Source: Mesorhizobium hawassense (GTDB taxonomy: Bacteria > Pseudomonadota > Alphaproteobacteria > Rhizobiales > Rhizobiaceae). From it: DNA of 64,000 nucleotides. The stretch spans positions 62,001-126,000 of the forward strand of contig NZ_QMBP01000008.1 of assembly GCF_003289945.1 (NCBI RefSeq), read 5' to 3'. How positions within the stretch are numbered: the first letter of the stretch is position 1; the number at the start of each line of letters is the position of its first letter. The notes under the pieces are model-generated. The model saw nothing but the letters and a program-made list of their open reading frames with translations. It made no database searches and was not told the DNA's origin. The position numbers were made by a program, and so were the translations under genes. Of this stretch, positions 1 through 10,679 are shown one piece after another.

Positions 1-1587
1 GCCATCGTGCGCGGCTACCAAATGCATATGCCGCTGGAGGCCGCCGATCTTGCGGTGCTCAAGGATCTGGTGCTGGCCCGGCTGATCCTGCAAATCGGAC
101 TGGTCCGCTACCAGGCCGTCGTCAACGGCCGGAATGACCAGCAACTCGACGAATTGCAATCGCTCTATTCGGCCGCCGTATCCCGCCTCGCCCACATCGA
201 CAACGACGCGTTCGTCGCCTCGATGACACCGTCCGTGGTGCCCGCTCCGATCCCATCGCCCGTGGTGAAACAGAGTTCGAGCGATATCGGAGCCCTGATC
301 TCACGCCGGCAATCCGTCTTGGGCGAGACCTATACGTTCTACAACGAGCCGCTAGAACTCGTGCGCGGTCGCGGCACAAAACTCTTCGACGCCTCCGGGA
401 CGGAGTACCTGGATTGTTACAACAACGTCGCCAATGTGGGGCATTGCCATCCCTATGTCGTTGAGGCGCTCGCCCGGCAGGCGGCCACGCTCAACACCAA
501 CTCCCGCTATCTTCATCGAGAGATCCTGCGGCTCGGAGAGCGGCTGACGGCAACCCTCCCAGAAGGCCTGGATACCTGGATCTTTGTCTGTACTGGCTCG
601 GAAGCCAACGACCTGGCGGTTCGCATTGCGCGATCGGTTACCGGCAACGAAGGCGTGATCATCACGGAGAACAGTTACCATGGCAACACATCGGTGGTCG
701 CGCCGCTCTCGCTGCTGGAATACGATATCAAGGACAAGCCGGGCTGGGTCGAAGCGGTGCCGCCTCCCAATGTCTACAGGGGAATCTATCGAGGTGCCGA
801 GGCCGATTTGGGGGAACGATACTCCGGTCATGTGACCGAGGCGGCGTCGCGCCTCGAAGCAAGGGGACCGGGTGCGGCAGCGCTGCTGATCGACTCGATC
901 TTTGACGGCAACGGGGCATTGGTCCCGCCGCCGGACTACATGGGCCTTGCCTTCGACAAAGCGAGCCGCGCAGGGGCGTTGTGCATCGCGGACGAAGTTC
1001 AGATGGGCTTCGGTCGGTCGGGCTCGCATATGTGGGGCTTCGAGGCCTTCGGTGTTCGTCCCGACATAGTCACCATGGGAAAGCCGATGGGCAACGGGCA
1101 TCCTATCGCCGCGCTCGTGACGCGTCGCGACATCGCCCTGGAGTTCCAACGTCGCTCTGGCTACTTCAACACCTTCGGCGGCAACACCGTGTCCACGGTT
1201 GTCGCCAACGCCACCTTGGACGTGCTGCAGGGCGAGAACCTGCAAGGCAACGCCGAGCGTGTCGGCGCGCATCTCAAGGGATCCCTCGACGGCTTGATCG
1301 GCACGAACGAGCTGGTCGGGCACGTCCATGGACGCGGTCTTTTCCTTGGGGTCGAGCTTGTCGTCGACCGGACATCGCGCGCTCCCGCGAAACTCGCGGC
1401 CCGCTGGGTGCGTGAGCGGATGAAGAGCCTGGGCGTCCTCGTTGCCTCGACGGGCCCCTTGGGAAACATCATCAAGATAAGGCCGCCCTTGGCCTTCAGC
1501 ACCGCCGACGCCGACCGTTGCCTGGAAGCCCTCAACACCGCGCTTTCAGAGGTGCCGCCGGATCTTCGGATCGCAAACAGCGCCTGA
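1..1587 (+). CDS. Class III PLP aminotransferase, C-terminal part of a kinase-aminotransferase fusion (5' end cut by window)
   Basis: The frame is open to base 1, so the gene starts before the window; 528 residues are visible. From about visible residue 110 the protein is a class III aminotransferase: ETYTFYNEPLELVRGRG entry segment, GSEANDLA, a DEVQMGFGRSG segment, and the PLP-binding lysine in TMGKPMGNG (visible residue 361). The first 75 residues are helical, unlike an aminotransferase start, and resemble the end of an APH-type kinase. Known bacterial fusions of this kind pair hydroxylysine-kinase-like and phosphohydroxylysine phospho-lyase-like domains. The kinase assignment and substrate are inferences, because the kinase core is outside the window. 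The HDAC-like gene starts 19 bp downstream, so the two are probably cotranscribed. Confidence 0.88.
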   Translation, partial: AIVRGYQMHMPLEAADLAVLKDLVLARLILQIGLVRYQAVVNGRNDQQLDELQSLYSAAVSRLAHIDNDAFVASMTPSVVPAPIPSPVVKQSSSDIGALISRRQSVLGETYTFYNEPLELVRGRGTKLFDASGTEYLDCYNNVANVGHCHPYVVEALARQAATLNTNSRYLHREILRLGERLTATLPEGLDTWIFVCTGSEANDLAVRIARSVTGNEGVIITENSYHGNTSVVAPLSLLEYDIKDKPGWVEAVPPPNVYRGIYRGAEADLGERYSGHVTEAASRLEARGPGAAALLIDSIFDGNGALVPPPDYMGLAFDKASRAGALCIADEVQMGFGRSGSHMWGFEAFGVRPDIVTMGKPMGNGHPIAALVTRRDIALEFQRRSGYFNTFGGNTVSTVVANATLDVLQGENLQGNAERVGAHLKGSLDGLIGTNELVGHVHGRGLFLGVELVVDRTSRAPAKLAARWVRERMKSLGVLVASTGPLGNIIKIRPPLAFSTADADRCLEALNTALSEVPPDLRIANSA

Positions 1588-1606
1588 GCCAATCGGGAAT
1601 CAGCAG

Positions 1607-2629
1607 ATGAAAATTTACAAATGCGATGCTCACCTGGAGCATCAGTCTAAAATCGAACTCAACCCTGGCAGGTTCGTGCCGACGCTCGATGTGGCGAAGC
1701 GCACTGTCGTTGTTCTGGACGCCTTACGGCAGGCCGGCCACACTGATGTCCTGGACTGCGCACCCGCATCTAAGCAAGATCTGAGCACCATTCATTCCGA
1801 AGACTACCTGGAATTCCTCGCCAGGGCCTGGGATGAGTGGTCGAGATCGTTCGGAACCGAACTCGACGGCGTCGGCTTCGTCTGGCCGCACCGCAACCGG
1901 CCGCCTCGATGCCCAACCGCGATAGAAGGCAAGATCGCCTACTACATGTTCGATGGCGTGAGCACGATCACGCCGGCGATGTGGCCTGCCACCCTGGGCG
2001 CAGCCGGGGCTTCGCTTCGGGGCGCCAGGGACCTTCGCCTCTCGGGATCGGCGGGCCTGGTCCTGGCTCGTCCTCCGGGGCATCATGCCTGCCGTGACAT
2101 GGGCGGAGGAACGAGCTACACCAACCACACCGCGCTGGCCGCACAGGAACTGACGCGAGATGGCGCTCGGGTCGCGATTCTCGATGTTGACGCTCACCAC
2201 GGCAACGGTGCTCAAGACATCTTCTGGACCCGCTCCGATGTCCTGACGATCTCTCTCCACACCGATCCGGCGGTGGACTACCCCTATTTCTCTGGTTACG
2301 CCGACGAGATCGGTGCCGAGGCCGGAGAAGGCTTCAACGTGAACGTGCCGCTCCGACCCGGCACCGACTGGTCGGGCTATCGAGAAGGTTTGACGGCCGC
2401 GATCGAGAGGCTGCGAGACTATTCTCCAGACTACGTGGTGGTGGCGCTTGGCGTGGATACCTATGCCAAGGATCCGGCGGGGCGTCTGGCCCTGGATCTG
2501 GATGATTTCAGCCGGATTGGAGAAACCGTTGCATCCCTGGGCTGCCCGCACATGTTTGTGCTCGAAGGGGGGTACTGCCTTGAAGCTATCGGTCCCTGTG
2601 TCCTGAATGTTGTCGCGCCGGGGGGTTAG
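1607..2629 (+). CDS. Histone deacetylase family / acetylpolyamine amidohydrolase-like protein
   Basis: This 340-residue protein is a zinc-dependent deacetylase of the arginase/deacetylase fold. Visible motifs are RPPGHHA (tandem active-site histidines, about residues 157-163), LDVDAHHGNGAQD (zinc ligands Asp and His), SLHTDP, and LGVDTYAKDP in place of the family's usual LGFDTHxxDP, followed by LEGGY near the C-terminus. Bacterial members remove acetyl groups from polyamines or related amides in the cytoplasm. The start 19 bp after the aminotransferase stop suggests one transcript and a shared amine or amino-acid pathway. Family assignment is firm; the natural substrate is unknown. Confidence 0.9.
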   Translation: MKIYKCDAHLEHQSKIELNPGRFVPTLDVAKRTVVVLDALRQAGHTDVLDCAPASKQDLSTIHSEDYLEFLARAWDEWSRSFGTELDGVGFVWPHRNRPPRCPTAIEGKIAYYMFDGVSTITPAMWPATLGAAGASLRGARDLRLSGSAGLVLARPPGHHACRDMGGGTSYTNHTALAAQELTRDGARVAILDVDAHHGNGAQDIFWTRSDVLTISLHTDPAVDYPYFSGYADEIGAEAGEGFNVNVPLRPGTDWSGYREGLTAAIERLRDYSPDYVVVALGVDTYAKDPAGRLALDLDDFSRIGETVASLGCPHMFVLEGGYCLEAIGPCVLNVVAPGG

Positions 2630-2800
2630 CTGCGCCTGTGCCTCACCGGATGTCGTGCCTGACCTGGCCTGCGGACTGCATATGCCCTCGAGAAGAGAGT
2701 TGCTGCTGGCGATGACAGGCGCGATTGGCTGCCTGTCGGCGTTTGACGGTCGATTTTGACAATACTTCTTACTTTGGCGAGAACATCGGAGGATTGAACC

Positions 2801-3295
2801 ATGGAAAATCAAGACAGCGAACAGAGCTTCGAGGGCCGAATGATGCGCCTGGTTAAAAAGTGCCATCAGGAACAGAGGCTCATCATGAACCACGTCTGCA
2901 TCCGGGTTGAAGACATCGACCAGACGGAAAAGTTGCTGGCTGAGTCTTTTGGTATCGGCAAAGAAGGTTTTACTCGCGTTGAAGGAAATTTATTCAAGGG
3001 AGAGGCTTTTGTCAGCGGCGCGTGGGTGAACGACAATTTCTACCTTGAACTAATGGAGCCGCTCGAAAAACAATGGCTAGGATACGACACCGGTTGTGGC
3101 GCCCCAATTGGGCATCTGAGTGAGGTCGGCTTCCTTACCCCGGATATGGATGCGGAATTGGAGCGGCTCTCAAAACTCGGTTGGCGGGTGACTGACACGC
3201 TTTCATCTGGATATTCCAGGGAAGTAAAGATGGACATGGAGCCTTCGATTGGCTTCCCAATAGAGCTTATGGAGATAAATATCCGTGATAAATAG
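2801..3295 (+). CDS. VOC (glyoxalase/bleomycin-resistance fold) family protein
   Basis: The 164-residue protein has the vicinal-oxygen-chelate layout: MNHVCIRVEDIDQTEKLL (about residues 29-46) opens the first beta-alpha-beta module, and GHLSEVGFLTPDMDAELERLSKLGW opens the second, ending in FPIELMEI with a possible metal-ligand Glu. A GGAGG ribosome-binding site before the ATG at 2801 supports this start over the internal ATG at 2885. Sequence from here to 3734 is visibly less GC-rich than its surroundings, suggesting separate acquisition. The family covers lyases, isomerases, dioxygenases and resistance proteins, so no reaction is assigned. Confidence 0.75.
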   Translation: MENQDSEQSFEGRMMRLVKKCHQEQRLIMNHVCIRVEDIDQTEKLLAESFGIGKEGFTRVEGNLFKGEAFVSGAWVNDNFYLELMEPLEKQWLGYDTGCGAPIGHLSEVGFLTPDMDAELERLSKLGWRVTDTLSSGYSREVKMDMEPSIGFPIELMEINIRDK

Positions 3296-3368
3296 TCTAT
3301 TTTAACGCCGATTATAAAACATTCATTTCTCTATGAAGAAATAGCGAAAGGCGCGGGAATATACCATA

Positions 3369-3734
3369 ATGGCTTACATTGAAGTTTTTCCCAAATCCAC
3401 TGAAGCTCAGAAAAAACTGACCGACCACAGCACCTCTGTGATGGATATCCTTTATGCGGGGACGAAGGAGATTTTCAACGTTCCCGACCACGATATCATC
3501 GTCGAGTTGAACCAGTGCACAGCAATTGCATTTAACTCAAGCGCAGTGCAGGCCTCCGCGGTTCCAGATGTCGTGGTAAAGATTTCAACCAGCGATCACG
3601 ATTTTCAACCAAAGTTTCAATCGCTATGCGATCACATCGTGAGCAATTGGAACGCACAGTTAGGAAATACACTCAAGTTGGAAATCTGGGTAAATGTAAT
3701 TAGTACCTGGGGCTGCAACATAGATTTCGGTTAG
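3369..3734 (+). CDS. Small tautomerase-like hypothetical protein
   Basis: A 121-residue protein that I do not firmly recognise. Its order (short beta strand MAYIEVFP, a helix with DHSTSVMDILYAGTKEIFNVP, then strand HDIIVELNQC) recalls the 4-oxalocrotonate tautomerase/MIF fold. However, the residue after the initiator Met is Ala, not the catalytic Pro-1, so a tautomerase reaction is not supported. It follows the VOC gene by 73 bp in the same orientation and shares its lower GC content, so the two probably travelled together. It converges with the reductase gene on the other strand. Confidence 0.5.
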   Translation: MAYIEVFPKSTEAQKKLTDHSTSVMDILYAGTKEIFNVPDHDIIVELNQCTAIAFNSSAVQASAVPDVVVKISTSDHDFQPKFQSLCDHIVSNWNAQLGNTLKLEIWVNVISTWGCNIDFG

Positions 3735-3852
3735 AATGGAGCAACTCTCCGCGCGTTACGGTTGGGCGTCGATCGGGCTTTCATCCCACAGGGTGATCCG
3801 GCCGGCGGCAGCAGGAATGATCGCTGATCAAACGACCTATTGACGGACGTCG

Positions 3853-4833
3853 TCAAAGGCAGCCAGCGAGCTTCGCGCGCTGGCGAATGAGCGCCTCGAC
3901 GATATCGATCGTCGGCGTCGCCTGACCAGTAAGACGGCCCAGTTCCTGGACGGCCGTCACCAGAGCGTCGATCTCCATCGGCCGGCCAAGTTCCAGATCC
4001 TGAAGCATCGATGTCTTGTGCGCGCCGACCGCGGCGGCGCCGGCGATACGTCGATCGACATCGATCCCGAAACTTGCTCCCAGCGCTTCCCCAATCGTCT
4101 GCGCTTCGACCATCATTGCGCGGATGATTACTCGCGTTCCTGGATCGGCGCAAATTTCGTCGAGCTTTCCACCGGTCAGAGCGGAGACCGGATTGAGCGA
4201 GAGATTGCCCCACAGCTTGACCCAGATCTCGTTGCGGATTTGCGGGCGGACCGGCGCCCTGAATCCCGCCGAGGAGAGGAGAGCGGCCAGATTGGCGGTC
4301 CGCTCGGTCTTCTCGCCTGAAGGCTCGCCTAGCGGCAGCCGATCGCCTTCGATGTGTCGAATGACGCCGGGAGACTCGATTTCGGCGGCCGGATGCACGA
4401 CACAGCCGATCACGCGCTGAGGTCCGATCGCCTCCCACAGCACCCCATTCGGATCGACAGCCTCGATGCGGCGGCCCTCATGCACGCCGCCGTGCCTGTA
4501 GAAGTACCACCAGGGGACGCCGTTCTGCGCCGTAACCACCGCCGTTTCAGGCGCCAGAAGCGGCTTCAAGCTGGGGATGATGCCGGGAAGTGAATGAGCC
4601 TTGAGAGCCAGGAAGACATAATCCTGCGGGCCGAGATCCGCGGCTTGATCCGTCGCGCGCACGGTGACGGTGGTTTCGCCCTCTTCGGACTTCAGTGTCA
4701 AACCCTTGTCGCGCAAGACGGCAAGGTGGGCGCCCCTGGCGATGAGACTGACTTCGGCGTCGCCTTGCGCAGCGAGCCTGGCGCCGACGAGACCTCCGAT
4801 CGCTCCGGCGCCGAACACGCAGATCCGCATCAT
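3853..4833 (-). CDS. 2-dehydropantoate 2-reductase family (ApbA/PanE-like) protein
   Basis: The 326-residue protein starts with a Rossmann motif, RICVFGAGAIGGLVGARLA, and contains ALKAHSLPGIIPSLKPLL and TAQNGVPWW, the usual nucleotide-binding segments of NADPH-dependent ketopantoate reductases. NEIWVKLWGNLSLNPVSALTGG in the C-terminal helical domain is also typical. Two consecutive ATGs follow a GGAGGA site; either could start the protein. Many members reduce 2-oxo acids other than ketopantoate, and the neighbourhood (gamma-glutamyltransferase, ligase, amino acid ABC transporter) suggests a catabolic rather than pantothenate role. That role is inference. Confidence 0.85.
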   Translation of the reverse strand: MMRICVFGAGAIGGLVGARLAAQGDAEVSLIARGAHLAVLRDKGLTLKSEEGETTVTVRATDQAADLGPQDYVFLALKAHSLPGIIPSLKPLLAPETAVVTAQNGVPWWYFYRHGGVHEGRRIEAVDPNGVLWEAIGPQRVIGCVVHPAAEIESPGVIRHIEGDRLPLGEPSGEKTERTANLAALLSSAGFRAPVRPQIRNEIWVKLWGNLSLNPVSALTGGKLDEICADPGTRVIIRAMMVEAQTIGEALGASFGIDVDRRIAGAAAVGAHKTSMLQDLELGRPMEIDALVTAVQELGRLTGQATPTIDIVEALIRQRAKLAGCL

Positions 4834-4944
4834 CCGATCCTCCGTTGCCGTGTCGGACAGTCCACCAGCATCCGATCCATCTCTTGCGACAAGCTTCCAA
4901 GGGTTGGCCGCGACAGAGGCTGATACATGTGTTGGATCGGCGAT

Positions 4945-6528
4945 CTAATAGCCAAGCGCGCACCCGTCCATGCGCGGATCCGAGCCTCCGATAAGCACTC
5001 CTTCGGACCAGTCGATCTTTATCATTTGTCCGCCGCCGAGCGGCTCGATTGGCTGGACGATCCGATGGCCGAGTTTTCTGAGCCCCTCGACCGTACCGAT
5101 CGGGACGCCACGCTCGACCTGAGTTTCGCCCAGCGAATGGAAGACGCGGGGCTGATCGATCGCCTCCTGCGGATCGAGCCCGAAGTCGACGACGCCGGTC
5201 AACACGTGTGTATGTCCAAATGGCTGATAGTCACCACCCATGACCCCGTAGCAAAGGAATGGCCGACCGTCCTTCATGGCGAGCCCGGGCATGATCGTGT
5301 GGAGGGGGCGCTTGCCAGGCCCTATCGCGTTGGGATGAGTGGGATCGAGCGAAAAGCCCATGCCGCGATTTTGAAGGGTTATGCCATAGGTCGGCGCGAC
5401 CCGGGTTGATCCGAAGCCCCAATAGACGGAATTGATGAAGCTGACGCAGTTGCGATCGCGGTCGACGACCGTCAGGTAAACCGTGTCCGATTTGCGCATC
5501 AGGGGCGGCGGCAGATGCTCTGCCACTCGATCGCGGCGGATCTCATTTCGCAGGCGTGCTGCGTAATCCTTGGACAGGATTTCATTCACAGGAAATGCGG
5601 CATGCCGCGTGTCGCAGACAAAAGCATCACGATCACGATAGGCCAGCCTGCCCGCTTCGATTTCAAGGTGGAGGCGCTCAGCGCTCATCGGCTCGAGCGC
5701 CGCGAGATCAAATCCCTCGAGGATGTTGAGCATGAGGAGCGCGGTGATGCCCTGGTTGTTGGGCGGAATCTGGCAGACTTCCATGCCTCGGTAATCCGTC
5801 CGGACCGGCTCGACATATTCGCCTGCGGCGATCTCGAAATCTTCAAGGGTGTGATGGCCGCCCAGGCTGCGCAGATAGCTCACGATATCCTGAGCCACTG
5901 GCCCCTTGTAGAATCCATCTCTGCCTTTGGCGGCGATCAGGCTGAGCGCGTCGGCCAGGCCTGGGTTGCGAAATACCTCCCCTGCCCGAGCGGCCCGGCC
6001 ACGCGGAAGAAAAACGCGGGTCGCATTGGGGTCGCGCCGCAACCGCGGTTCCTCCAAAGCCCAATCTTCCGCCACCCGAGGATGAACTGGAAATCCATCC
6101 CTCGCAAAGGCAATTGCAGGAGCAAGAAGCTCGCCGATCTCCTTGCGTCCATGGTCGGCCACGAGCCGGGTCCACGCATCAATCGCGCCCGGGATAGTGA
6201 CGGCATGCGGGCTTGAATCCTCAAGTTGGCCCTGGCCAACGGCGAGTTCGTCACTCGGAAGCCCGGACGGTGCTCGCCCGGAGCCATTATAGGCAACGAT
6301 CTGATCGGTGCCATTCTTGGCCATGATGACAAAGCAGTCGCCGCCGATTCCGGTTTGCTGTGGCTCGACGACCGCAAGCACCGCGGCCGCGGCGACTGCC
6401 GCATCGATTGCAGCACCTCCACTTTGCAACACCTCAATGGCCACTCGCGCAGCATGGGGGTTGTGAGTGGCCGCCATGCCGTTCATGGCCATCGCCGGAG
6501 AGCGGCCAGGAAGTTGGAAGTCGCGCAT
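4945..6528 (-). CDS. Gamma-glutamyltransferase family protein
   Basis: A 527-residue Ntn-hydrolase precursor. The N-terminal MAATHNPHAARVAIEVLQSGGAAIDAAVAA region and GIGGDCF are typical of the family. The self-processing nucleophile is expected at Thr349 in KSDTVYLTVVD, which would give subunits of about 350 and 180 residues. GYQP-like and GGGQMIKI segments follow. An AGGAG site precedes the ATG. No signal peptide is evident, so this may be a cytoplasmic member that hydrolyses gamma-glutamyl amides or acylates other amines, fitting the neighbouring amidohydrolase and amino acid transporter. The exact substrate is not determined by the sequence. Confidence 0.9.
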   Translation of the reverse strand: MRDFQLPGRSPAMAMNGMAATHNPHAARVAIEVLQSGGAAIDAAVAAAAVLAVVEPQQTGIGGDCFVIMAKNGTDQIVAYNGSGRAPSGLPSDELAVGQGQLEDSSPHAVTIPGAIDAWTRLVADHGRKEIGELLAPAIAFARDGFPVHPRVAEDWALEEPRLRRDPNATRVFLPRGRAARAGEVFRNPGLADALSLIAAKGRDGFYKGPVAQDIVSYLRSLGGHHTLEDFEIAAGEYVEPVRTDYRGMEVCQIPPNNQGITALLMLNILEGFDLAALEPMSAERLHLEIEAGRLAYRDRDAFVCDTRHAAFPVNEILSKDYAARLRNEIRRDRVAEHLPPPLMRKSDTVYLTVVDRDRNCVSFINSVYWGFGSTRVAPTYGITLQNRGMGFSLDPTHPNAIGPGKRPLHTIMPGLAMKDGRPFLCYGVMGGDYQPFGHTHVLTGVVDFGLDPQEAIDQPRVFHSLGETQVERGVPIGTVEGLRKLGHRIVQPIEPLGGGQMIKIDWSEGVLIGGSDPRMDGCALGY

Positions 6529-6731
6529 GGTGTTCTCCTATCGGCAACGGTAGGAATGAAAAGGGGCAAGCCGCGAGCCGCGCCGTCATTCCAATTTGCT
6601 TGTCAGTTACAATTGAAAGATGTCCCGACGGGCTTGGGCTTCGCGTCCTGTGGGCCTCGAACTCGCTTTCCCGAAGCGAGGGAGCGCGGCTTCGCAATCA
6701 CTCCTGGCGCGTGAGACTTTACTGGCCATGC

Positions 6732-8251
6732 CTAAGCCAGCCCAAGTTTTGCCGCGAGGCCAATGCGCTGCATCTTGCCCGTGGCGCCCTTCGGGATTTC
6801 GGGCACAAAGACCACACGTCTTGGCACCTTGAAGTCGGCAAGACGACCTGCCGCGAACTCGCGAATATCGCGCTCGCCGGCCTGGGCGCCCTCCCTCAGG
6901 ACAATGACCGCGGCAACGTCCTCACCAAGCTTGTTATGCGGTATGGCGAAGGTCACCGCCTGGTGGACCGCCGGGTGGGCCATCAGGACTTCATCGACCT
7001 CGAGCGGGGCGATTTTTTCGCCACCACGATTGATGATCTCTTTGAGCCGACCGGTAAGGCGAAGAAAACCGTCATCGTCCATCACACCCTGATCGCCGGT
7101 GCGAAACCATCCGTTGGTGAACGCCTCGGAGTTGGCCTTCGGGTTGTTCTCGTAGCCACGCGTCACATTAGCCCCGCGTGTGACGATCTCTCCTACGTGT
7201 CCCAGAGGGAGCAACCTTCCATCCTCGGACATGATCGCCACCTCAGGACCCGCGGCGAGCCCGACACTTCCTGGCTTACGCTGGCCTGGCGGCAACTGAT
7301 TGGATGTCATTTGATGGGCGTTCTCAGTCATCGAATATGCTTCGATTACCGGACACCCGAACACCCGTTCCATTTCGGCGAAGACGGGTGCCGGCAAAGA
7401 GGCCGAGCTCGAACGGATGAAGCGCAAAGGATTGGCAGCAATAATCTCCGCATTGCCGCTGCTGCGCGCCAGGATCGCTTGGTGCATCGTCGGCACGGCC
7501 GTATACCAGGTCGGCCTAGCCTCGTTCATCCAGCCGAAGAACTTCAGGGCGTTGAAGCCGGGCGTGCAGAAAACACTGCCGCCAGCAGACAGGCTGGCAA
7601 GCACCGCCGCAACCAGACCGTGAATATGGAAGAGTGGCATAATATTGAGGCAACGGTCTGAGGGCCCAAGGTTGAGCGTCCGTACGATGTTTGCCGCTGA
7701 CGTCAGGAGGTTCGTGTGGCTGAGCGGCACTATTTTGGGCCTGGAGGTCGTCCCCGAAGTATGCAGGACCAGCGCGACATCCTCAGAATCCGCCGGTCCC
7801 GGCGTGGTGGCCGCCGACGACGTGCCCGACAGATCGAAGAGCCCCGCTGGACCGTCCTCTCGCGCATTCAGGTGGATTATCGGTATCCCGACACGCGCAG
7901 CCGCAGCAAGTGCGGGACTGTTGCTGCCGGCTGCGACGAGAAGCGCCTTCGCCTTGAGATCGTCCAGGTAAAAGAAGAACTCCTCCTCGCGATAGGCTGG
8001 ATTGAGTGGAGCTGTCGTACAGGCGGTTGCGCAGGCGAGGAAGGCGGCAACCATCTCGGGGCCGTTATCAAGAACGATCGCGAGCTTGTCACCCCTCCCG
8101 ACGCCAAGACTGTTGAGCGATAGGACCGTTCGGTCGACAAGAGCCAGCAGTTCTTCAAAGGCGACGTCCGGGCGAGCAGGAGCGGCAATTGCTTGGGCCC
8201 CCGAGGCAGCGGAACTCAGAATATCGCGGATCGTGTCCATGCCTGCCGCTC

Positions 8252-8255
<4 letters not shown>
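6732..8255 (-). CDS. Acyl-CoA ligase (AMP-binding), resembling oxalyl-CoA synthetase
   Basis: A 507-residue adenylate-forming enzyme. Motifs in order: [19 protein letters not shown] (phosphate-binding loop), [25 protein letters not shown] (A5), [34 protein letters not shown] and the catalytic lysine region [11 protein letters not shown]. The segment around [20 protein letters not shown] recalls the AAE3/Pcs60 oxalate-CoA ligase branch, but substrate is inference. The GTG start overlaps the stop of the upstream ABC ATPase (GTGA) with AGGAAAGA just before it, so the gene is translationally coupled to the transporter and probably activates the imported acid or its product. Confidence 0.85.
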
Positions 8256-9042
<787 letters not shown>

Positions 9043-9046
<4 letters not shown>

Positions 9047-9822
9047 CGCGGTTCTCCAATCTGGCCAAAGCCGAAGAGGCGCCGATATCCTTTTTGTCCC
9101 AGTTTCCGAGACGCTGCCGTGGCAGGATCGCCAAACCGTGTCTCGAGACGCTGCTGGACGAAGCCCCAGAGCGTGGTGAGGGTCAGATAGTAGCAGGCGA
9201 CTACCATATACAGTTCAAAAACACGAAAAGTCACAGAGGTTACCATCTGCGTTGCGAGCAGAAGTTCAGGAACGCCGATCACGCTCAACAGCGTTGTGTT
9301 TTTCAGCATGCTGTTGAACTCGTTACCCAGTGGCGGGACAACTACGCGCGCTGCCTGCGGCAGGATGATGCGCCGCATGTAGAGGCCATAAGTCATTCCG
9401 AGAGACTTTGATGCTTCAGTCTGGCCTATGGCGACGGAATTGATCCCCGCTCGAATGATCTCCGCCATGTAGGCCGCTTCGTTCAGCGTCAACGCAAGAA
9501 TGCCTGCCTGCATATTGCCGGGAAGGACGGCGAAACCGAGATTGATATCCTCGAAACGGAAAATGTTCGCGGCAGCCAAACCGGTGTAAATGAAGACAAT
9601 CTGCACCAATAATGGCGTGCCGCGAAAACCCCAAACGAAAATTCGTGCGGGCACTTGTAGAACGTGATGCTTCGAAATCCGGGCCAAGGCTATGAATAGC
9701 CCCAGGAGCGTTCCGAAGCCTTGGGAGATCACGCTGATGCTTAAGGTCAACCACAGACCGTGCAAATAGACCGAACTTGGCCGGAACAGGTATTCCCAAA
9801 AAACGCCCCATTCGAAATTCAT
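9043..9822 (-). CDS. Polar amino acid ABC transporter permease
   Basis: A 259-residue membrane protein with several hydrophobic helices and the binding-protein-dependent permease motif [20 protein letters not shown], the EAA loop that contacts the ATPase. It belongs to the HisM/GlnP family, in which a single permease often acts as a homodimer; only one permease gene is present here, consistent with that. It lies 9 bp after the binding-protein gene and overlaps the ATPase gene. Confidence 0.92.
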
Positions 9823-9831
9823 GGTGACCGC

Positions 9832-10641
9832 CTACTCGATGGCGTCCCCTTCAAGTCCCCATTTCGTGAGCAACTTCTTGTAGGTGCCGTCGGCCTTCAT
9901 CGATTCGAAGGCCTTCTGAACGGCATCGTGCATCTCGGTCTCGCCCTTGCGGGTGGCGATGCCGGTCTTGATCTTGGCGAAGGGCTCGCCGCCAATGTCG
10001 AAAATATGGCCGGCCTTCTGGAGGAAGAAAGCAGCTGTTTCGAGGGTAGTTCCGTATACATCGACCTGGCCAATTTGCAGCGCCTGGCGGGCATCGGAAT
10101 CCTTGGGGAAGACCGTGACCGTTACCTCCGGTTTTCCAGCCTCCTTGAATTTCTTGTTCTGTTCGTCCAGCAGGCTTTGGATCGTCGTGCCATTGTCCAC
10201 AGCCGCCTTGAGGCCTGAAAGATCCTCAAGCCCTTTGATGTTCTTCGGGTTTCCCTTCGGCACCAGGAACGACTGGCTCGAATACATGTAGTTTGTGAAG
10301 TCCACGACCTCGCGGCGCTGCGGCTTGTCGAAAAGCTGCGACAGAATGGCATCGCACTGCTTGGCCAGGAGAGCCGGAATGATCGCGCTGAATGCAGTTT
10401 CCTTCCACTCGACCTTCACCCCCATCCGCTTGCCGATCTCGGTGCCTATATCGACATCCAGACCACCTAGAACCTGATTTTCATCATAGAACCCGAGCGG
10501 GGGATTTCCGAATTCCGCGCAATACGTAATCTTGCCTGCCTTGGCGATATCCGCCGGCGGCGTCACTTCTGATGCATGAGCAACGCCAACCGCGAAGACG
10601 AGCGCGATGGCACAACCGGCAGTTTTGGAAACACGAGACAT
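9832..10641 (-). CDS. Periplasmic polar amino acid-binding protein of the ABC transporter
   Basis: A 269-residue family 3 solute-binding protein. The chosen ATG at 10641 gives MSRVSKTAGCAIALVFAVGVAHASE, a Sec signal peptide cleaved near AHA, and has GGGGAAGG upstream. A longer frame reaches 10833 but runs through the divergent promoter region. Mature motifs include ITYCAEFGNPPLGFYDENQ and GLDVDIGTEIGKRMG, the ligand-binding opening of the family. As first gene of the operon its promoter faces the GntR gene across a region with two matching palindromes, so the regulator probably controls this uptake system. Confidence 0.92.
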   Translation of the reverse strand: MSRVSKTAGCAIALVFAVGVAHASEVTPPADIAKAGKITYCAEFGNPPLGFYDENQVLGGLDVDIGTEIGKRMGVKVEWKETAFSAIIPALLAKQCDAILSQLFDKPQRREVVDFTNYMYSSQSFLVPKGNPKNIKGLEDLSGLKAAVDNGTTIQSLLDEQNKKFKEAGKPEVTVTVFPKDSDARQALQIGQVDVYGTTLETAAFFLQKAGHIFDIGGEPFAKIKTGIATRKGETEMHDAVQKAFESMKADGTYKKLLTKWGLEGDAIE

Positions 10642-10679
10642 CTGACAACCTTCCCCTTCTTTATCGGCCCAACGATTTG

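Noticed and set aside
352..1329. Long minus-strand open frame opposite the aminotransferase
   Set aside because: High-GC shadow frame; the plus strand has complete aminotransferase motifs and the minus-strand protein has none.
4927..7661. Plus-strand long frames through the gamma-glutamyltransferase and ligase genes
   Set aside because: Both minus-strand genes have full catalytic motifs; plus-strand translations show no family features.
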